Part shown: positions 47,747 to 60,389 of the stretch, in pieces
Numbering within the stretch: the stretch's first letter is position 1
Layout: each line of letters opens with the position of its first letter
DNA from: Sipunculus nudus
Taxonomy: Eukaryota > Annelida > Sipuncula > Golfingiida > Sipunculidae
Assembly (NCBI GenBank): GCA_026874595.1
Contig: CM049318.1
Location: forward strand, 1,852,741-1,916,740
Direction: 5' to 3'
Length of the DNA stretch: 64,000 nucleotides
The notes under the pieces: generated by a model
The model's input: the letters and a program-made list of their open reading frames with translations, nothing else
Database searches by the model: none
What the model was told of the DNA's origin: nothing
Translations under genes and position numbers: made by a program

Positions 47747-50700
47747 TTGTGGAAACAACGACTAGACCATCTATTTATAAAACGAAACAAGCCGGTACCA
47801 CTGCTCAGAACAACACATCGGGTACAACCTCAGATGGAACCACTGCTCAGAGCACCACATCCGGTATAACACCAGGTGGTTCCACTTCTCCGAGCAACAC
47901 ATCCGGCACAACACCAGATGGTACCACTACTCCGAGAACCATATCTGGCCTTACACCAGATGCTTCCACTATTCAGAGCCCCACATCTGGTAAAACCATA
48001 GATATAACCACTGCCCAGAGCTCCGCATCCGGAAGAACACCTATTGGTATCACTGCTCTTGGCACCGCTTTCAGCAGAACATCGGATGGTACCGCTGCAC
48101 CGAGCACCACATCAACAACAACACAAGATGGTTCCACTACGCCGAGCAGCATATCCGGCACAACACCAGAGGGTACCACTACTCAGAGCACCACATTCGG
48201 CACAGCAACAGATGGTACCACTATTCAGAGCACCACATCCGGCAAAGTATCAGATGGTACCACTACTCAGAGCAACGAAGCCGGCACAACACAAGATGAA
48301 ACCACTACTCCGAGAACCATACCAAGCACAACTACAGGTGGTACCACTATTCAGAGCACATCGGGTGCAACACCAGATGGTACCACAACTCTGAGCACCA
48401 CATCCGGCAAAACATCAGAGGTTACCACTACTAAGACCACCACATCCGGCACAACATCAGATGCTACCAATACTCAGAGCACCACATCCGGAATAACATC
48501 AGATGGTACCACTGCTCGAAGCACCGTATCTGGCACAACACCATATGGAACCACAAATCAAAGCACCTCAGGCGGCACAACACCAGATAGTACCACTATT
48601 CCCAAAACCGCAGTCGGTAAAACAGCAGATGGCACCACTACTCTTAACACCGCATCCAGCAGAACATCAGATGGTACCACTGCTCATAACACTGCATCCA
48701 GCACAACATCAGATGGTACCATTACTCAGAGTACTGCATACAACACAACACAAGAAGGTTCAACTTCCCTGGGCACCATATCCGGCACAACATCAGAGGG
48801 TATCACTATTCCGAGCACCACACCCGGAACAACACCAGATGGTACTACTCAGAGCTTCGCATCCAGCAGAACATCAGATGGTACCGCTGCACTAAGCACC
48901 ACATCAACCACAACACAAGATGGTTCCACTACCCCGAGCAGCACATCTGGTACAACCATGGATATAACCACTGTCCAGAGCTCCGCATCCGGCACAACAC
49001 CAGTTGCTACAACTACTCAAGGCGCCATATCCGGCACAACATTAGATGCCACCACTGCTCAGAGCACCGCATCCGGGACAAAATCAGATGGTACCACTTT
49101 TCAGAGCATGACATCTGGTACAGAGCCGGGTGTTGCCACTCCTCAGAGCACCTCAGGCGGCACAACACCAGAAAGTACCACTCTTCCCAAAACTGCAGTC
49201 GGTACAACACCAGATGGTATCACTTCTCTGAGCACCGTATCCAGCAGAACTTCAGATGGTATCACTGCTCCGTGCACTGCATCCGGAATAACATCAGATG
49301 GTACCACAACTCAGAGCACCAAATTAGGTACAACACCAAACGGTGCCACTACTCCGAGTACTATATCCGGTACAAAACCAGATGGTTCCAGTTTTCAGAG
49401 CACCACATCTGCTTCAACCATGGATGGAACCACTGTTCAGAGCAGCACAACCGGTATAACAACAGAGGGTACCACTACTCAGAGCACCACATCCGGCACA
49501 GCAACAGATGGTACCACTATTCAGAGCACCACATCCGGCACAGCATCAGATGGTACCACTACTCAGAGCAACGAAGCCGGCACAACGAAAGATGAAACCA
49601 CTACTCCGAGAACCATACCAAGCACAACTACAGGTGGTACCACTATTCAGAGCACATCGGGTGCAACACCAGATGGTACCACAACTCTGAGCACCACATC
49701 CGGCAAAACATCAGAGGTTACCACTACTCAGACCACCACATCCGGCACAACACCAGATGCTACCAATACTCAGAGCACAACATCCGGAATAACATCAGAT
49801 GCTTCCACAGCTCGAAGCACCGTATCTGGCACAACACCATATGGAACCACAAATCAAAGCACCTCAAGCGGCACAACACCAAATAGTACCACTATTCCCA
49901 AAACCGCAGTCGGTAAAACACCAGATGGTACCACTACTCTTAGCACCGCATCCAGCAGAACATCAGATGGTACCACTGCTCATAACACTGCATCCAGCAC
50001 AACATCAGATGGTACCATTACTCAGAGTACTGCATACAACACAACACAAGATGGTTCAACTTCCCTGGGCACCACATCCGGCACAACATCAGAGGGTATC
50101 ACTATTCCGAGCACCACACCCGGAACAACACCAGATGGTACTACTCAGAGCATCGCATCCAGCAAAACATCAGATGGTACCGCTGCACCAAGCACCACAT
50201 CAACCACAACACAAGATGGTTCCACTACCCCGAGCAGCACATCTGGTACAACCATAGATGTAACCACTGTCCAAAGCTCCACATCCGGCACAACACCAGT
50301 TGCTACAACTACTCAAGGCGCCATATCCGGCACAACATTAGATGCCACCACTGCTCAGAGCACCGCATCCGGGACAACATCAGATGGTACCACTTTTCAG
50401 AGCATGACATCTGGTACAGACCCGGATGTTGCCACTCCTCAGAGCACCTCAGGCGGCACAACACCAGAAAGTACCACTCTTCCCAAAACTGCAGTCGGCA
50501 CAACACTAGATGGTATCACTTCTCTGAGCACCGTATCCAGCAGAACTTCAGATGGTATCACTGCTCCGTGCACTGCATCCGGAATAACATCAGATGGTAC
50601 CACAACTCAGAGCACCACATTAGGTACAACACCAAATGGTGCCACAACTCCGAGTACTATATTCGGTACAAAACCAGATGGTTCCAGTTTTCAGAGCACC

Positions 50701-52176
50701 ACAGCTGCTTCAACCATGGATGGAACCACTGTTCAGAGCAGCACAACCGGTATAACACCAGCTGGTACAACAACTCAGAGCACCACAACCGGCACAACAC
50801 CAGATGGTGTCAATACTATTAGTACCAAATCCGGTACGATACAAGATGGTACCACTAATTTAGGCACCAAATCTGGTACAACTTCAGTTGGTACCACTAC
50901 TCTGAGCACCACATCCGGTATTTCAACAGATGGTACCACTACTGAGAGCACCACATCCGGCACATCATCAGATGGTACCAGTACTCAGAGATCCGCAACA
51001 GGCACAACACCAGATGGTTTCACTACTCCGAGCACCACATCCGGTACGACACCCGATGGTACCACTATTTTAAACATCAAATCCGGTACAACTTCACGTG
51101 GTACCACTACTCTGAGCACCACATCCGGTCCTTCAACAGATGGTACCACTAATGAAATCACCATATCCGGCACAACACCAGATAGTACCACTACACAGAT
51201 ATCCGCAACAGCCATAATATCAGATGGTGCCACTATTCAGAGCACGAAATCTGGTACAACTGCTCAGAGCACCTTAGACGAAACAACACCATATAGTACC
51301 ACTTTTCCCAAAACGGCAGTCAGTACAACACCAGATGGTACCACTACACTTAGGACCGCATCCGGAACAACACCAGATGGTACTACTATTCAGAGCACGA
51401 CATCCGCCACAACATCAGATGGTACTTCTACTCAGAGCACTAAAGCCGGCACAACACAAGATGAAACCACTACTCCGAGAACCATATCCGGCATTACACA
51501 AGATGGTTCCACTTTTCAGAGAACCACATCTGGTACAACCATTGATATAACCACTGCCCAGAGCTCCGCATCCGGCACAACACCAGATGCTATCACTACT
51601 CAGGGCACCACATCCAGCATAACACTAGATGCTACCACTGCTCGGAGCACCTCATCCGGCACAACACCAAGTGGTTCCACTTTTCAGAGCACGACATCGA
51701 GTACGAACCCGGATGTTTCCACTACCCAGAGCACCTCAGCCGGCAAAACACCAGAAAGTACCTCTGTTCCCAAAACCGCAGTCGGCACAACACTAGAAAG
51801 TACCACTTTTCCCAAAAGCGCAGTCAGTTCATCACCAGATGGTACGACTATTTTAAGCACCAAATCCGATACAACTTCAGGTGGTACCACTACTTTGAGC
51901 ACCACATCCGGTACTTCAATAGATGCTACCACTACTGAGAGCACCACATCCGGCACAACCCCAGATGGTACCACTACTCAGAGATCCGCAACAGGCACAA
52001 CATCAGATGCTACCACTACTAAGAGCACCATATTCGGTACAACACCTGATGGTACCACAACTAAGAGCAGCACACTCAGTTCAATATCGGATGGTGCCAC
52101 ATCTCCTAGCACCATACCCGATACAACACCAGATGGTACCACTAATCGGAGCACGAATTTTCATCATATTTTCTGA
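47747..52176 (+). CDS. Copy 2 mucin-like Thr/Ser-rich exon (truncated by LINE)
   Basis: A giant exon follows TTTTGCAG and is joined in phase 1 to the VWA exon. It codes for about 1,470 residues of imperfect 14-residue (42-bp) repeats of the type STTSGTTPDGTTTQ, sometimes 13 residues long. The composition (Thr, Ser, Gly, Pro, almost no Cys) is that of a PTS domain expected to be densely O-glycosylated, as in secreted mucins. A 1,296-bp block is duplicated inside it (about 48170-49465 and 49466-50761). Host coding ends at 52157, where a LINE is inserted; the last residues before the TGA at 52174-52176 are LINE-encoded. The original exon continues at 54335. Other-frame open reading frames here are shadows of the repeat. 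Confidence 0.85.
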
Positions 52177-54334
52177 GGCTTGAGTCAGAACGACAAACAT
52201 TTAATGTCATTAAAAATTACAGATTGGTGATAAACAAATAACCATAGACACTGAAATTATGAGGGAAATTGTGTCTTTCTATGAGAAGATGTATAAGTCT
52301 GATAATATAAAAAAGAAGATGTTGATAAATCTAATACTTATAAAAGCAATTCGGTTCACGTTTGTTCGCAATGTTCTCTAAAACCGCGTTGTGTACAATA
52401 TTGTGCCATACATCATTTTAAAGGTCATTATCCCCGCAGTGACATAGGCGATATGAAAATAAATATTTTTTTATATACATATAATTTTGAGTGATTTTTC
52501 CGTTTTTTACCGAGCACAGCCGAACTGCCTTCGGCAATCACCGGAATGCGTGCATCGTGGTCACTTAACCTCTAACACTAAGGACTATTGTTCATACGAA
52601 TAACGCTTTCTTTCAATTGGGGATTTGACCCACGTGCTTAGACTGCTGGGCTTAGGCTAAACAGGGAAAAAACTAAAGCGATTGCATTAGGCCCATTATC
52701 AGATTTTATAACTTATCCAAATCTGAGTGTTAATTTTGATAAACATATACTTAAATATTTGGGTATTCCCATTTCGGCAAATATCAATAATGACATTGAT
52801 GAAGTATGGGAAAGTAATATTAAAATATTAGAGTTGTTATTGAAGACCTGGAAACAACGGAATTGATCAACCAGAGGAAAAATTTTGATTTTAAAGTCAC
52901 TAGCTTTGTCGAAAATTACATTATTACTATCCTTATTTTCGACTAAAGGGTCTTTAATTCTGAAGTTAAAAAGACTTTTCTGTAATTTTGTTTGGACATC
53001 AACTGAAAGAATTAAAAGGAACACCTTGATTGGTAATTATGAAGATGGTGGCTTAAAAATGATAGATGTTGAAATATATGAAAAGGCATTAAAAGCCAGA
53101 TGGATATCGAGACTTTTTAGTGATGGCAAATGTATAAATGTCTTTGGAACCTTTTATTTTGGAAAACTGTGCGATAATGACTTATTATTACTGAATGGGA
53201 ATTTTGAGAAAAAGAATTTTAAAAATATTGAAAACATACCTGTTTTTTATCAAAATGTTTGATTTTGTTTTCATGAATGTAAGGAGAGAATAAGTATTAT
53301 GAATATCACAACCTCTAACTTTTTAGGTCAACAGATCTGGTGTAATAGGTTATTTATGTACAAAGGGCAGTGCTTAGCTTTCAAAAATTGGATTGAGGCA
53401 GGTTTTGTCTTTGTCAAAGATTTATATAATCAATATGGTAAGTTCATCACACCTGAGGAAGTAATATCATCCTTGAAGAACAAATCTAATTGGCTATGTA
53501 AATATGTAATTATGAAGTGTTTTTAAACAATTAGAAAATGTATTTAATTGTTCAGAGGCAAAATAAAGCAATCCAAGGTTATCTGAATCGTTTTTGATAA
53601 ATGGTAAATTGTTACATATTAATATATTAACAACAAAGATATTTTATGATTCTTTTGTTAAACATAAATTTGTTAAGCCATTATCGCAAAAGAAATGGAT
53701 AGCGAGGTTTAATTTAGAAAATAATAGTCATATTTTCAAGAAAATTTATTTAAGAAAAGTAAAAAGGGAAGTAATTGCTTAAGTAGCAGATTTCAACTAT
53801 AAAATGTTACATAACATTGTAGTTTCTGGTTTAGATTTATATAAATGGAAAAAGACTGTTTCTGAAAATTGTAATAAATGTGCAACGTTGGAAGATATAG
53901 AACATATGATTCACTCGTGTCGTATGGCGAGGCCAATATGGCAATATTTCAATACATGTTTTCATTGTAAATTAAATTGGAGAACTATTGTTTTGGGCTT
54001 TGAACAAGAAGGTGAATATTTAAAGTATGTAGAAGAAACTATATCAGTAACAGCTTTATTAATTTATAATTACAAAATCAAGTGTAAAATGAAAAACGAA
54101 GAACCTTGTGTAACAGGTTTAAAAGCTCATGTGAAATATGATATGAAATACTATTTAACCTTATAAGAAACATAAATACTGGAATTGCAATACAGATAGA
54201 CAAACTTGCTCAGTGTATGCTTTGATGCAGTCTTATATTGTGGCGTGGATCCTACCTGCCGGGATCAACGTTGAATATGTAATTGGCAATGTTTTTTTTG
54301 TTTTTTTCTGAATAAAGTTTTTTGTATAAAAAAA
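52158..54334 (+). mobile_element. 5'-truncated L1-like LINE with target-site duplication
   Basis: The insertion is flanked by the 12-bp direct repeat TCGGAGCACGAA (52146-52157 and 54335-54346). It ends in an AATAAA (54311-54316) and a short A-rich tail. Translated remnants are those of an L1/Tx1-type ORF2: a segment before the RT (EIMREIVSFYEKMYKS, about 52255), then after a gap a post-catalytic region (LNREKTKAIALG near 52660; LKYLGIPIS near 52750). A C-terminal zinc-finger-like segment follows (CNKCATLEDIEHMIHSC, about 53870-53920). The RT core is missing and stops are frequent, so it cannot move by itself. Confidence 0.9.
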
Positions 54335-55523
54335 TCGGAGCACGAAATCTGGTACGGACCCAGATGGTACAACTGCTCAGAGCACCTCAGCCGGAAAAAC
54401 ACAAGATAGTACCACTGTTACCAAAACCGCAGTCGATACAACACTAGATGGTATCACTACTCTGAGCATCGCATCCAGCCGAACATCAGATGGTACCACT
54501 ACTTAGAGCACTACATCCGGTACAACACCAGATGGTACCACTATTTTAAGCACCGAATCCGGTTCAACTTCTGGTGGTACCACTACTTCGAGCACCACAT
54601 CGGGTGCAACGCCAGATGATACCACTACTCCGAGCACCACATCCGGCACACCACCAGATGCTACCACTACTTCGAGCACCACATCGGGTGCAACGCCAGA
54701 TGATACCACTACTCCGAGCACCACAACCGGCACACCACCAGATGGTACCACTACTCTGAGCACCTCATCGGGTGCAACGCCAGATGATACCACTACTCCG
54801 AGCACCACATCCGGCACACCACCAGATGCTACCACTACTTCGAGCACCACATCGGGTGCAACGCCAGATGATACCACTACTCCGAGCACCACATCCGGCA
54901 CACCACCAGATGCTACCACTACTTCGAGCACCACATCGGGTGCAACGCCAGATGATACCACTACTCCGAGCACCACATCCGGCACACCACCAGATGGTAC
55001 CACTACTTCGAGCACCACATCGGGTGCAACGCCAGATGATACCACTACTCCGAGCACCACATCCGGCACGCCACCAGATGCTACCACTACTTCGAGCACC
55101 ACATCGGGTGCAACGCCAGATGATACCACTACTCCGAGCACCACATCCGGCACACCACCAGATGGTACCACTACTAAGAGCACCTCACTCAGTAAAATAT
55201 CAGATGGTGCCACATCTCCTTGCACTACATCAGGTACAACACCAGATGGTACCACAATTCAGAGCACGACCTCTGGTACAAACCCAGATGGCACTACTGT
55301 TCAGAGCACTACATCCGGTATAGCACCAAGTGACACCATTACTCCGAGCACCACATCCAGCACAACATCAGGTGGTACCACTACACCACACACTACATCC
55401 AGTACAACACCAGACAGTACCACTACTCAGAGCACCACACTCAGTACAAGACCAGATGGTACCACTAAACAGGGCACTTCATCCGGTATTACACAAGCTG
55501 GTACCATGAAATTGCAATCATAA
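54335..55523 (+). pseudogene. Rest of copy 2 mucin exon, beyond the LINE
   Basis: The mucin repeat resumes in the expected frame directly after the LINE. It runs about 395 codons to a TAA at 55521-55523. One in-frame nonsense codon (TAG at 54504-54506, where the repeat usually has CAG) interrupts it. At about 54582-55170 seven copies of an 84-bp double unit alternate TTSGATPDDTTTPS with TTSGTPPDATTTSS-like halves. It was probably the original C-terminus of copy 2, now separated from its gene. The minus-strand open frame of Val/Pro repeats is a shadow. Confidence 0.75.
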
Positions 55524-55557
55524 ATACAGAAAAATCTCAAAAAGATTTAATACATCT

Positions 55558-55563
55558 AATAAA
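55558..55563 (+). terminator. AATAAA polyadenylation signal of copy 2
   Basis: A canonical signal lies 35 bases after the TAA that ends the mucin frame. This supports that TAA as the original gene end. Confidence 0.55.
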
Positions 55564-55802
55564 AGTAAAATTCTTTCCTGCATGGGCAACATAGTCCTAA
55601 AACAAGAAATTAACCGAGACAAACAAGAACCCTATATAAGATGCGACCATATAAGGTGTAAGTAATTATTTTTATATTAAAACACTTGGAGGAGTAAGCA
55701 TGATATAGAGATGTAGTCATGATCTGTGTGGTATATTAAGTCTTAGTTTTTGCATCTGATTCTTGTCAAGATAAAGTTAACTTTGTATATAAGCCATGAG
55801 AT

Positions 55803-55804
55803 TT

Positions 55805-55856
<52 letters not shown>
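55803..55856. repeat. (TA)n microsatellite
   Basis: About 54 bases of TA dinucleotide between the copy 2 end and the copy 3 Thr-rich tract. Confidence 0.95.
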
Positions 55857-55857
<1 letters not shown>

Positions 55858-55904
55858 TGTGCTGCCTTTGTTAATTTATAAAAATTTCTTAACATTTTTA
55901 TCCC

Positions 55905-57884
55905 CAACGGTATCTCTATCAACAACTGATGGTAAACTAACTTCGGCAACTGGAGCCACAGGCCTTACATCTAGAACTACAACTGGTAAACCTGATACAC
56001 CTGATACAAGAAACAACAGCTGTTACACCCGGAACTACAGCCGATCGACCTGCTATATCTTGCACTTCAGTTGATACACCTGAGACCAGAGTAAGTACAC
56101 ATGGCACTTCACCTGGTACACCTAGTACCACTTCTGGCCTACCTGACACTAAAGGTGGCACACCTGGCACTGGAAATGGTACATCTGGCACTACATCTGG
56201 TGCTCCTGACACTACAGCTAGTGCTATCTGGGACTATAACTGCCATTCCTGTCACGTCAGCCGGTACATCCGGAGCTTGAGCTGGTTTACCTGGAACTAC
56301 ATCTGGTGCTCCTGGTACCTCAGTTGAAACACGTAAAACTACAGCTGGTACATCTCGTTATACAGATAGTTCACTGGGCAATACATTTACTGCAACTGTA
56401 ACTAGAGCTATTCCACCGGGAACTACAGCTGGTACACCTAAAACTAGACCTGGTGCTCCTGGCTCTTCAGTTGAAACACCTGAAACTACAGCTGGTACAT
56501 CTAAAAATACATGGTCAAACTAGAACTTCAGCTAGTCCACCGGGAACTATATCTGGTGCTCCTGGCACTTCCGCTGAAACACCGGAAACAACTCCCGGTC
56601 AACCTTGAACTACAGCTGGCACTTCAACTAAAACACCTAAAACTACAGCTGGTACATCCCGTAATACACAGAGTACATTGGGCACTACAGTTACTGCAAC
56701 TGTAACTAGAGCTATTCCACCGGGAACTGCAGTGGGTACACCTAGAACTCCACCCGATGCTCCTGGCACTTCAGTTGAAACACCTGAAACTACAGGTGCG
56801 TCATCCGGAACTAAAGCTGGTCCATCTGGCACTTCAGTTGCTATTTCTGTGACTTCAGCTGGTACACCCGGGACAACAGGTGGATCACCTACAACTACAC
56901 CTGCCGCTCCCGGTACTTCAGTTGAAACACCTGAAACTACAGCTGGTGTAACTGTAACTAGATCTAGTCCATCGGGAACTGCAGTTTATACACCAAGAAC
57001 TACACCTGGTGCTCCTGGCACTGCCGCTAAAACTTATGAAACTACTTCCGGTCCTCCAGAAACTAAAACTGGCACTTCAGTTGAAACACCTGAAACTAAA
57101 GTTGGTGCACTGGGCACTACAGCTGGTGCAAATTTAACTAGAGCTAGTCCACCGGCAGCTTAAGTTGATGCTCATGACACTGCAGTTGAAACACCTGAAA
57201 CTACAACTAATGCACCTGGCACTTCACATGGCGTTTCTGACACTTCCGCTGAAACAGCTGCAACAACTGCTTAAACATCTGGAACTTCAGCTGGTAAATC
57301 TCACACTATAGCTGGCACAACCTCAGCTGGTAAATCAGGAACTACAGGCATTACATCTAGACCTTCTTCCGGTGCTCCTGGTACCTCAGTTGAAACACCT
57401 GAAGCTACAACTGGTGCCACTAAAACTACTGCTGGTGTAACTGTAACTATAGCTACTCCAGTGGGAACTACAGCTGGTACACCTAGAACTACACCTGGTG
57501 CACCCAGCATTACACCTGGCACTTTAGCTGAAACGCCTAAAACTATAGCTGCTACACCTGACACAACTCTTGGTACACTGGGCATTACACCAGGTACATC
57601 TATAACTGCTGCTGCTAGATCTGTAACTACAGCTTCAGCTTCAGCTGGTACAACAAGAGCTACAACTGCTACAGACAGCACTGGTGGTACACCTGGAACT
57701 ACAGCTGGTACATCTGGAATCACAGATGGTACTACTGCCCCGACACTAAACTCATTTACGGTTTCCACACCTAGCAGGACTACAGCAGCCAGGAGCTTCA
57801 CCACAGAAACCACAATTACAACTACTGAAACCAGAGGCAACCCAGAAGCAGTTGTCACAACAACCGTAACGAAAATCACAGGAG
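55905..57884 (+). pseudogene. Copy 3 Thr/Pro/Gly-rich mucin tract, decayed
   Basis: This is a second, distinct repeat type with motifs such as APGTSVETPETTAG and TRASPPGT, rich in Thr, Gly, Pro and Val. The main frame is open for long stretches (56678-57160 and 57275-57884). It is interrupted by in-frame stops at 56606, 57161 and 57272, and by frameshifts further upstream. It ends at GGAG-GTAGGT in phase 1, which fits the following VWA exon. It was therefore once an exon before a VWA domain. The acceptor side was not found. Confidence 0.7.
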
Positions 57885-58215
57885 GTAGGTATCATTTGTT
57901 TACCAGAGCTCACCATTATTATTTCAATCCTGAAGTCTGCACCTGTCTTTTGAGCAAATCAGTTTCTTCCAAACTCAGTGTTACTCTTAAGGTCATACTC
58001 GAAGAACAAGACTTTTTTTCCTTCCTAATCTATTGTGTGTATGTTTTCTTTATCAATTAATGCCTGACATGTTCATACAATTAAAATGTATTCCACAGAT
58101 TTTATTCATATAAGAATGAAAAATACAATTCACAAATTTCCATTTTACACTTGGGATATGTCATTCATTTTAACCTCGAATAAAAAAAAAACTCGCTTTT
58201 TCTGTGGATACACAG

Positions 58216-58462
58216 GGTGCAGTTTGACAGATTTTGCTTTGGTCGTCGATTCCTCTGGTTCAATTGTGGATAAAGGAGAGAATAACTGGGACTTCACCAA
58301 ACAGTTCCTGCGGGACCTGATAGAAGCGCTACCTGTCGGGCTGAACAAGACCAGAGTAGGAATAGTAAAGCTTGCTACTGATACCAGAGCCTGGTTCCAT
58401 CTGAACAGTAATGATACCAAAGCTGATCTGGACAATTTTTCTGAGTAAGATGCAATACTCCG
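58216..58462 (+). pseudogene. Copy 3 VWA first-half exon with frameshift
   Basis: It is homologous to 45658-45903 and includes the MIDAS DSSGS. It is 247 nt instead of 246: one extra T in the run near 58440 shifts the frame and brings in a TAA at 58446-58448. Splice sites ACACAG and GTGAGT are intact, so transcription and splicing may persist although the product would be truncated. Confidence 0.85.
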
Positions 58463-58589
58463 GTGAGTTAACTGTCTATTTCGATCAAATGTGTAGTTTT
58501 TCTTTGCTTTCAAAGACTCTGACTTCAAAGTGTTTAGGTATGTTCAAAATGAACTGATCAAAATGTAACTTTAATGTATTTCACTACGT

Positions 58590-59965
58590 GCACACAGGGT
58601 ATGTCTCTGTTGGACCGTGCCATAAATTAAAACCCTGTAACTTTCACAACACGGAACTACTTTTGAATAGTCCTCGGGTCTGAGCACTCACGCTGTTTCA
58701 TCGGCTCACCCGTCGTCTGAACATGTTACCAGTTAAAACTCTGTTTCGTTGGCACAAACTGCACCTGTCGAAACAATCCCATTCAGCAGAGCGCTAAACT
58801 GGAATTTAATATGCTAGAAATTCCTATCGAACAGGTAAACCGATAGAATTTTACATATATGCTTCCCTGTCTGGTTGGGCAGCATTATGGGAGCCCCATA
58901 GGCTGTCTGGCCTCTGGTCTCCACGGGAGCAGAAGTTCCTATCGGTCTCCTGGCAGCAGCGTTTCCAGACATGGCAAGCACTGGTTCACTGCGACCATTC
59001 CACAATCGTTGCATACATTGACAGGCCGGTCGGCCCGAGATCTCAACATCTAATGACCAGGCAGGTCATCTTTAAGTTGGTGACACTCAAGCCGGGCCTC
59101 TTGGTTCCTTTTGTCCCTCGTGCCATATAGGTCTTGTGTTAAACGAAGAGCCGCTCAAGCAGGCCTCAACCCTACATCTGATTCGCAGGACGGCTTTTCT
59201 ATTGACCATGGCCTCGGCTGATTATCGGGTGAGCTGCACGCTTTATTGGGCGAGCTGCATATACCTTTCTTGCTCCCAGAGTCTTCTCGGTTCCTCCACA
59301 AGAATAAGTAAATACGGACAAGGCGCGTCCTTAGGTGGTCCGAGCGAAAACACAATTTCATTGCGGTTAATTGCCCATGTCGAGCTCTCCGTTACTTCCC
59401 CCAGGCTTCAGCTCCAGTTGAGGAAAGGGTTCTCATAATATAATTCAGTCGTCACGTCAGCAGGCAGCCACCCAAGACCGCGACATCAGTCCCATCACGG
59501 TTTTGCGTCGCCCGAGCAAATCGATGAGCTTTGCAGCAAAGCCTACGAGGTCCGTACTATTGCCGCTTCTCTGGCGGGGAAGGCTTCGATCCAGGATCTT
59601 TTCGACCAGATGTTCTGTCTCCTCTGCAGAATTCTTGTTCAAGGACCTCGCTCCCCAGCTCCTTGTCCTCCATCGCTCCGGTGGTATAGTTGCAGCTGGT
59701 AAAGTAATACGGTGGATGGGGTGGGGTCGGGGTGGGGGGGGGGGGGGGGATGACATCCCCTAACGCTTCTGCTCCCCGCCCTCTTATCAAGTCTTAATTG
59801 GTTACTAGCACGGTCCAGCAGAGGCCTACGCTGAGTCCAAGTAGTGATACTTATCATGTACTCCAAAAGGTAGTTTAGGAAGTGGACGGCGTTGTTATGG
59901 CACCCCAGAAGGAGTCACATGATGAGACCACAGGTGGCACTGTTCAAAATTATTTCCGTGTTGTG
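58590..59965 (+). mobile_element. DIRS-type (tyrosine recombinase) retroelement fragment
   Basis: The copy 3 VWA intron is about 1.2 kb longer than that of copy 2, and the extra DNA is this element. In one plus-strand frame, 58861-59051 reads as the RNase H region of DIRS-like elements (SGWAALWEPHRLSGLWSPRE; TIVAYIDRPVGPRS). Tyrosine-recombinase segments follow: PLKQASTLHLIRRTAFLLTM near 59150-59210, AYEVRTIAASLAGKASI near 59545, and FKDLAPQL then GGIVAAGKV ending near 59705. The frame changes several times. It is a degenerate fragment without clear terminal repeats. The assignment rests on recognised protein patterns. Confidence 0.6.
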
Positions 59966-60000
59966 AAGGTCAGAGGAGATCTTGTCATTAAATCTTTCAG

Positions 60001-60235
60001 GGGGTTGGACAAACACACAAAAAGCACTTAATCTAATGAGGACAGAGGTCTTTCAAGAAAATAATGGTGACCGCTCAGACTACGTCAACGTGGCCGTGGT
60101 CTTGACGGACGGAGAGAGTACCATCCGACGTCAAAACACCTTACCACAAGCACGCAGGGCTAAAGCGGAAGGCGTTCAGATCTTCGTCGTCGGGGTCACC
60201 AAGGAGGTCAACAAAACAGTCTCTTTTTGTGATAG
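60001..60235 (+). pseudogene. Copy 3 VWA second-half exon, 3' part deleted
   Basis: Nearly identical to copies 1 and 2 through NTQKALNLMRT, VVLTDGES and IFVVGVTKEVNKT, up to about 60220. There the sequence jumps to what is intron in copy 2 (TCT-TTT-TGTGATAGC, matching 46596 onward). Relative to copy 2, about 119 bp are missing (equivalent to 46477-46595). That removes the last ~38 codons and the splice donor. A two-base AG microhomology lies at the junction. Confidence 0.85.
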
Positions 60236-60389
60236 CTGTGATATATGACTAAGTAGGCAAATTATACCATATATATCGGATTGCACTGTTTAGAAAGTTT
60301 AATATGCAGTCTGATGGATTTAATAAAATAAAAATTATATAACTAGTCTCCGGATTTTTTCAAGCCCTTTTAATATATCATGCCAACAG

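Noticed and set aside
49272-51974. Many 60-150 codon frames in other frames and on the minus strand of the mucin exon
   Set aside because: Shadows of the 42-bp coding repeat. Only the frame joined in phase 1 to the VWA exon is consistent from end to end.
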